From: Fasciola hepatica
Taxonomy: Eukaryota > Platyhelminthes > Trematoda > Plagiorchiida > Fasciolidae
Direction of reading: 5' to 3'
NCBI GenBank assembly: GCA_948099385.1
Contig: CANUEZ040000168.1
Span: 1,427,501 to 1,491,500 of the forward strand
Length of the DNA: 64,000 nt
The position numbers and the translations under genes were made by a program. Within the stretch, counting starts at the first letter, position 1, and every line of letters starts with the position of its first letter. Positions 59,492-64,000 of the stretch are shown here, piece after piece. The notes beneath the pieces were generated by a model. That model ran no database searches and was not told where the DNA came from. It was given only the letters and a program-made list of their open reading frames with translations.

Positions 59492-61040
59492 AGATCCTAA
59501 ACTCCCGAAATATCAAGCACAGGTTGCGTGGAATCAAGCTTCTCCCAGGTCATACGACGAAATCCCCGAAGGCGAATATAGACGTGAACCGTCTCAATGC
59601 CCGATTTCTCTGACAATTAGACTACCCACTTCCCATTTTCACGCGATCTGTCTCGTTTGAGTTTCAAGAGGTATCAACTGCAGAGGTCCTTGGGTTACTC
59701 AGATCAACAAAGATAACCAGGACAACTGGTTCAGACGGTCTTCCAACGGAGCTACTCAGATATGGGACTGGTTTTCTATGTGATGTGACGATTTCGATGA
59801 TTAACGATTCACTAGACTCACATCCCATTTCCGATTGTTGACGTCCTGTTACAATTACTCCCATGCTAAAACAATCGCATAGCCAGACGAAGCCCAAAAT
59901 GTGTCGACCAATAGCTCTATTTTCGTCAGCGTTGAAACTTGTAGAACGCGTTGTGCTGCGTCGTCTTCAAATCACGGCAAGAAGCCCAACAAACAAGTTA
60001 TAATTTGCGTACAAATCCAAGCGCTCTGCAGTTGGTTCACCAGCTTCCATTTTGCACCATATTGCTAAATCCCTCAACAATTCATGCAAGTCAGTTAGAT
60101 ATGTTTTTCTTGAATACACGTCGGCCTTTGACAGTGTACCGCACTCGCTTCTCAAAAAACTAAAGTCTTTTGACTGCTTCACATATTCATTAAATTGGTT
60201 GGAAGACTTTCTCTGGAAGGACACAATACACCAAAGTAGGCAGAAAAGTCTCCAAACATCTCCTAACCAGTGCCGATGTACTTCAAAGTGCTGTTCTTTC
60301 TCCGTATTTGTTTTCAAATTTCATTAGTGATTTGCCTGTCTCCCATGTTTAGATAGGCTGATTGCGTTGTTTTGGCTAGGCCTGTCTCAAATAAACCAGA
60401 ATTCGACGAACTCACTGCAAATCTTTCACATATTCAGAACTTCTCTTCGGTTGGACAGTAATAAATGTCAAGGGTGTATTTTTTCCACCACTCGTTCCTG
60501 ATTCATTGAAAACACTCCCATCAATACTTCTATTCGCCTCGCACGTATGAACCCCGTGAAATATCTTGGCGTTACGCTGCAGCATAATCTGTACTGGTAT
60601 TTGCACATTAAAATCACGGTAGGAAAACTGCATCGCTTTTCGTGTCAGGTTCGAAAACCACTGCAATTTAGTGCTCCACAGTCTGCTATTTCCACTCTCC
60701 TAAAAGAATGTATATAATCCATCAATATTTATTGTTCCCTTCTCATTACAAAAAAGGATTTCGTCACTCTTCGCAGAGGCTTACGTATCATAGGTCTTGT
60801 TTCTGGTATAACCTTGAATGACCTAGTCTTGGAGCTATGCACTAGCCACATGACGGCATCCATTGCGTTTGCACTGAAAATCCTTTCTGACACTCCTCAC
60901 CCATTGCATTTTGATCTTACTCTTTGTCAGTCCCTCGCATCGACGCAGTCTAGGTATAAACTGCTTCTCTGGAGGTTGTCTTTGTACAGGAACTCCGTGC
61001 ACGTGTTCCAACAAACCAGGATGTCGTTTTGTTTGAAATG

Positions 61041-62872
61041 AGGTACCATTTTGCGCTGTAACTTACTTTGGTGGTATTTATTTATTCACCTAATTTTATT
61101 TTCATTTTTGGGACTGAAAACCATTATACAAGTATGCTCAAGCTGGTACATATACATACAAGTAATTATCCGAATTAAGCAGGACAATTGTCGAGATTGC
61201 TTAACTTGTTCGGACAGAACCCAGATGTTGAGCTGCCGCTAAATGAGATAGAACACTTACTTGATTTCTTTTTCGCGACACTATATTTTCCATCATGTCC
61301 AATTTATAGTCAGCTGATGAAGTTGTGTCCGCTAATGAGGTTGATTTTGGGATATTTTCGCCTGTAATTTCCAAGTATTACTTATAATAGCTTGAATGAT
61401 ATTACCACTGGAACCTCAAAGTCACTATGCGAAAATGTGAGAGTGGACGGGGTTCAAGAAATACACTTGCTTAAATCTGCGTGTAACGATTTATTGAAAT
61501 TGGACAAGAAATTCAGCTCATCGTATCAAGAAATGCAGTTTAGCTGATTTGGTCCAGATTCCATGCTATCTATCACAACTGTTATTTTTACCAAACAGTT
61601 CCTTTATTTTCCGTGCACTCTAAACATTAGTTTTAAATTACTATTCGTAGTTGGTTTTTCCTTCTCCTTTTTATTTAGTTACTCATAAGTAGTGATTTCA
61701 TGCATCTTTAATCTCATACATTCGTAATGTATTCTCTTTGTTTCTAAGGTATTATATTGGCTTAAAGTCCAGTTTTACCGTGCCTATTACATGAACAGTT
61801 CACGTACTTATTCAAAACTGTCTTTCCTGAAAGATCTACACTTCTACTGTTATATAATCTTTGAGTGCTTCATTTGTAGTGCTGAGTGGAGGCTCGCAGT
61901 CTCAGCCGTGGCTTTTCAGTCACTGCACTCCACCATTGGCCATCACACGTCAACTGCATTACCAGATCTAGTGCCGGATTCGTCCATTCATGTTGCCACG
62001 TGCTCTCGTTTGCCCAGCACATTTAACATATTTGTGCTTATTTACTAATAACTCTCTTTAGTATTTCATTTGCAATTTAGTTCAAGCGTTTGTAACTGAT
62101 TTATTGATTCGTAACGGTAAAAGTTTTTTGATTTACAGATTGCACCTCAACCGAACTGCTCTACAGTTTCGTTCAGTTTACTACTAAGCGGACCGTTTTT
62201 ATTTTCTGCGGTGTCCCGATTTTCGGAACGTTACTGCCCATCGTTCTTGGTTTCTCACCTCGATATAAGTCTTTTTCTTACTGTATATTTATGCTTATTG
62301 TATTGTTTAGAACCACGAATTATCGAAAAACACGATTATTCGATTGGAATTTGCTCTGCTGCTCGTAACCGTATTCTGCCCATATCGTGCATGTAGCCAG
62401 TGAGGCTAAGTTTCCGCTAAATTCACAGCCCTAGACGTCGGGATAACGCAACACTAGTTTCCAAGCCGACCACCACACCTTCGCTTCCACACCCACGTGC
62501 AAATTCATTTGTTCAATCCCAATGAGTCACACAATTTTAGCCTTACTTTATGGAAGATATGGAGTGACCTTAAGTGTCATGCACCTACTAGTTTACCTTA
62601 TCTGCTCGTATTGGATTCTGATTCCAAACAGATTTCGTCGCTTACGAAGTCTTTCTTCCCGATTTTGGAATCCCTGGGCATTGAGCCACCGGTATCCATG
62701 AGCCGTTCTGTTATTACTTCATAAATGCCTGGGTTACTTGAAAAAGTCCAAACGTTTGGACGGAATTATCTTCCTCCCTCTATCTGTCTGATCGGCGGGA
62801 TCATGTTACTTTCTTATAGTCGTGATATCCTGTGTGTTCTTCGCCACACATGTGTTTGTATTCCCTCAGACA
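61041..62872. other. Unassigned sequence downstream of CR1 copy 2
   Basis: T-rich plus strand with short unmatched frames (61791-62048, 62497-62724). Part may be the 3-prime untranslated region of the CR1 copy, or a second unidentified repeat. Confidence 0.35.
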
Positions 62873-64000
62873 CTAAATTGTTGTGGATTTCTGGCAGGCA
62901 GAAATAGGGCCAGCATTAATATATTTATTGATGAGGGAAGTCGTAATTCTGAATAGTTGATTTGCTTCAAATTTGAGAACAGTGGAGGGAAATATGTCTG
63001 AACCCAAGGCAGAAGCTGATTTTGGGGTTCGAAGAAACTTGAAGACTTCTACTGAGGGGAATGCCCCTATATCTGGGGGAAAAGAATGAAAACAGGATGG
63101 TAGGGCATCCAATGAAGGATTAATAAACGCGGCTTTCAGGATGTGGGTATCCATACCATATCTTCTGACCGGGCCCGTTATCCATATAGAAACCGAATTC
63201 CGTGCCAAGGATTTTTCTATCCGTGTTACATAAGAAGGGTGGACAGATGTTTTATTCAGCAGTCGTATCTCTTTTTTGATCAGAATGGAATGCTTTTCCA
63301 ATGAAGCCTGGTTGTGTTCTTTATTGACATGCTCTTTTGGCTTTATCAGAGATGTAGGTACTGGAGAAGTAATTCAATCGTTGTTAAAACATACAGTCTG
63401 CATAGGACAAAAAAATTAAATACTCTATTCAGTGTCTCCTGAAATATGTCTAGCGAGCAAAGAGAGTATAGAAAGAAAACCACAAAGAAATACTGGAAAT
63501 GGATCTTTGAAGAAGGTTGATGTTGGTGGGTGGCAGGATTCCAGAGGTGAAAATTATTTGTTTTATTCTGACGAGTGCACGTTTTGCCGAAAGTGAATAA
63601 ATTATGCATCTGATGATAATGAAATCGTGATCACTCTTCGAAACAAGAGCTTTCTGTTGCGGTATAATTTTGCTGTTCAGTAACGCTGTGTGGTCGAAAA
63701 CGTTGGTAGTTTGTCGACTTTTCGGTCACCACCAGTAGCCTTTTTCAAGACTACTTTTACAATTTGTAATTGAAAAACTTCAGGGGATTGGTGATGATGC
63801 TATCTAAAACAGAATTTCCTCTTGTTCGGATAGGACGGAAGTCACCAAAACTAAAAGCAAGTAAGAGATACGTAGACCCATGAATAAAATCACCGATTAT
63901 AATGGAAAAAATGTCAGATAGTATTGGAATTAGAACGGGCACAAAAGCATCAAATAACAAGTCGATGCCCCTCTCGGGGAAAAAGAAATCTATGCACAGA
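62873..64000 (-). mobile_element. LINE fragment (endonuclease end to RT start), running off the window edge
   Basis: Minus strand. At 63757-63960 an endonuclease tail reads LSDIFSIIIGDFIHG (GDFNH box with Ile for Asn) and FRPIRTRGNSVLDSIITN, the conserved TRG--LDLI segment. At 62873-63301 a 142-codon frame covers the inter-domain region and RT start: VTRIEKSLARNSVSIW, then VEVFKFLRTPKSASALGSDI (K-ASG-DG-like box) and FEANQLFRITTSLINKYINA. It ends in a stop where the RT fingers should continue. The 5-prime part lies beyond 64000. Differs from the plus-strand CR1 family in its box sequences. Confidence 0.68.

Larger units (their letters stand above)
57600..61040 (+). mobile_element. CR1-like LINE, copy 2, split by a nested Penelope insertion
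   Basis: The endonuclease runs from NNVRSLFHKPLDL (57700) through KKGGGIAICINR (GG-A box) and IYQAPTRGDSQLDHILTN (58200-58250) to SEHCRLQLWPKVYS. After the insertion (58703-59503) the frame resumes with TTGSDGLPTELLRYG (59720), MCRPIALFSSALKLVERVVL, LEYTSAFDSVPHSLLKKL (motif A Asp replaced by Glu), VLQSAVLSPYLF, and a TAG before ADCVVLA (60355-60370). MNPVKYLGVTLQHNLYW and the C-terminal LYRNSVHVF region follow. Many stops and frameshifts. The full-length endonuclease distinguishes it from copy 1. Confidence 0.85.

Noticed and set aside
1..64000. CRISPR arrays, prokaryotic operons, riboswitches or phage modules
   Set aside because: No spaced direct repeats, no bacterial gene density or ribosome-binding pattern; the sequence is eukaryotic.

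Overview
The window is eukaryotic and repeat-dominated. I infer a flatworm, most likely a digenean fluke. The evidence is a multi-exon sulfotransferase of a type expanded in trematodes, protein-coding signal in short exons separated by large introns, and a fluke-like mix of repeats: Penelope-like elements, CR1-like and RTE-like non-LTR elements, a Ty3/Gypsy element, tRNA-derived SINEs and long AT, ATC and ATGT microsatellites. The species cannot be fixed from the sequence alone. There is no sign of operons, prokaryotic genes, CRISPR, rRNA or a canonical tRNA gene.

The best gene is a two-exon sulfotransferase (11014-11334 and 12236-12715, plus strand) that gives 266 residues with PAPS-binding motifs and a C-terminal membrane anchor. 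Two decayed relatives follow on the same strand, at 28338-28808 (two frameshifts) and 34152-34385 (heavily degraded). They form a loose local array of one intact gene and two relics. Weaker gene evidence comes from isolated exons: a 3-prime terminal exon at 8752-9116 with a polyadenylation signal, a terminal exon at 18142-18283, a TATA box plus signal-peptide exon at 25169-25289 that joins in frame to a cysteine-containing exon at 25735-25883, and three acidic open frames (3731-3847, 6552-6749, 26153-26485).

Mobile elements by region: Penelope-like fragment (1272-2220, minus); LINE RT relic (7653-8226, minus); SINE copies (8407, 17886, 24145, 27490, 27926); Gypsy pol relic (14607-16860, minus); Penelope endonuclease relic (37250-37460, plus); LINE RT relic (40256-40860, minus); a Penelope element with RT and GIY-YIG parts (42690-43960, plus) preceded by a diverged direct repeat; LINE endonuclease relic (44200-45176, minus). 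The right quarter is almost wholly retrotransposon: a CR1 tail (50130-50500, plus), an RTE element (50590-52385, minus), a CR1-like element (52449-54890, plus), a second CR1-like copy (57600-61040, plus) split by a nested Penelope insertion (58703-59503) with a 12-bp target-site duplication, and another LINE family running off the right edge (62873-64000, minus).

A near-perfect 124-bp inverted repeat (34747-35053) with AT microsatellites outside it is the most striking unexplained structure. I did not find one coherent new multi-gene system. The items most worth pursuing are the sulfotransferase array, the possible secreted two-exon gene, the hairpin, and the amber codon shared by two CR1 copies at the RT active site.
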